The translations under genes were made by a program, and so were the position numbers. From Pseudomonadota bacterium (GTDB taxonomy: Bacteria > Desulfobacterota > Binatia > Bin18): a DNA stretch of 32,688 nucleotides. The notes under the pieces were generated by a model. It had not been told where the DNA came from and searched no databases. It saw only the letters and a program-made list of their open reading frames with translations. The stretch is taken from contig SYOC01000413.1 of assembly GCA_005804965.1 (NCBI GenBank), forward strand, positions 1 through 32,688. Reading direction: 5' to 3'. Numbering within the stretch: position 1 is the stretch's first letter; the number at the start of each line of letters is the position of its first letter. This document shows positions 31,867-32,688 of the stretch, one piece after another.

Positions 31867-32688
31867 TCACTTCACCTCTTCAAAGTCCGCATCAACGACG
31901 TTGTCTTTGCCTTCCCCGTCGTTTGCAGCTTTTCCATTCTCGGCTGCCCCGTCTTTCGCTCCAGCTTGCTGCTCTTTGGCGACCTTAGCATACATCGCTT
32001 CAGCAAGTTTATGCGAAGTTTGCGTCAGCTCTTCCATGGCGGCTTTGATCGCGTCGAGGTCTTCACCTTCCATAGCTTTCTTGGCTTTTTCCAGCGCAGC
32101 ATCGATCGCTGAAGCGGTCGCCACTTCAACGTCGTCGCGATGGTCCTTGAGCGATTTTTCAGTCGAGTAGATCAAGGAATCGAGTTGGTTGCGAGCTTCA
32201 ATGCGTTCGCGCTTCCGCTTATCTTCTTCTGCGTGCGATTGCGCGTCATCGACCATACGCTTGATCTCCGACTCAGAAAGCCCACTCGAAGCCGTAATAC
32301 GGATTGACTGTTCTTTGCCCGTCCCGAGATCTTTGGCATTCACATGAACGATGCCGTTCGCGTCAATATCGAAAGTGACTTCTACCTGCGGAACGCCACG
32401 CGGGGCCGGCGGAATGCCGACAAGATCAAACTGCCCAAGCAGCTTATTGTCCGCTGCCATCTCACGTTCACCTTGAAAGACGCGGATGGTCACTGCCGTC
32501 TGACTATCCGAAGCGGTAGAAAACACTTGGCACGTCTGGGTCGGAATCGTCGTGTTCTTCTCGATCACGCGCGTGACCACACCGCCAAGGGTCTCGATAC
32601 CAAGCGAGAGCGGCGTCACATCCAACAAGAGCACATCTTTGACTTCTCCCTTGAGCACAGCCCCCTGCACTGCCGCGCCGATCGCCAC
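31867..32688 (-). CDS. dnaK: Chaperone DnaK (Hsp70), C-terminal part, 5' end outside window
   Basis: The 273 residues in the window start in the last part of the ATPase domain ([20 protein letters not shown]) and go through the linker [16 protein letters not shown], the beta substrate-binding domain ([40 protein letters not shown]), the helical lid and a disordered tail rich in Ala, Gly and Lys that ends [10 protein letters not shown]. It binds hydrophobic peptides with ATP-driven cycles, together with DnaJ next to it and GrpE elsewhere. The reading frame is open to the window edge. Confidence 0.97.
   Translation of the reverse strand: MAIGAAVQGAVLKGEVKDVLLLDVTPLSLGIETLGGVVTRVIEKNTTIPTQTCQVFSTASDSQTAVTIRVFQGEREMAADNKLLGQFDLVGIPPAPRGVPQVEVTFDIDANGIVHVNAKDLGTGKEQSIRITASSGLSESEIKRMVDDAQSHAEEDKRKRERIEARNQLDSLIYSTEKSLKDHRDDVEVATASAIDAALEKAKKAMEGEDLDAIKAAMEELTQTSHKLAEAMYAKVAKEQQAGAKDGAAENGKAANDGEGKDNVVDADFEEVK

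Overview
The window comes from a bacterial chromosome with moderately high G+C. Several families here (LLM-class monooxygenase, DDN/Rv3547-type nitroreductase, clustered amidohydrolase-2 proteins, N-terminally paired acyl-CoA dehydrogenases, hydantoinase A/B) recur in uncultured soil and sediment lineages such as Binatota, Tectomicrobia and Rokubacteria. That lineage guess is inference; no 16S gene or other decisive marker is present.

Left part (1-12 kb): a mixed accessory region. It holds a secreted arylsulfatase cut by the window edge, an isopenicillin-N-synthase-like 2OG-Fe(II) oxygenase, a secreted beta-propeller protein, two cupins, an acyl-CoA dehydrogenase, a CmcJ/NvfI-type oxygenase, a DDN-type nitroreductase, a glutathione S-transferase and an SDR that has lost its catalytic residues. 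Intergenic stretches are long and contain decayed pieces of genes: an SDR N-terminus, an SDR C-terminus, a possible GST N-terminus and two short ORF starts sitting in a 33-bp direct repeat. This part has evidently been rearranged.

Middle part (12.1-23.1 kb): one same-strand (minus) train read from 23113 down to 12140: SnoaL-like protein, acyl-CoA dehydrogenase, LLM monooxygenase, VOC protein, two amidohydrolase-2 proteins, Baeyer-Villiger-type monooxygenase, cytochrome P450, secreted beta-propeller and the 3' half of a second P450. Gaps are 9-82 bases, so it reads as an operon for oxidative breakdown of a hydrophobic, probably cyclic, carboxylated or ketonic compound; the substrate cannot be read from the sequence. 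Divergent from it lie hyuA, a small HicB-like gene and hyuB (23.3-27.5 kb), separated by a 183-bp promoter region with three copies of a CATATA-containing box.

Right part (27.5-32.7 kb): conserved minus-strand genes dnaK (partial), terminator, dnaJ, thiL, larB and an ABC1/UbiB-like kinase. This is the stable chromosomal edge next to the accessory region.

Paralogous pairs run through the window (two acyl-CoA dehydrogenases collinear over at least their first 140 residues, two propellers, two cupins, two adjacent amidohydrolases, two P450s of which one is broken). The accessory region therefore looks assembled by duplication and recombination of oxidative-catabolism modules. No tRNA, rRNA, CRISPR array, transposase or integrase was recognised.
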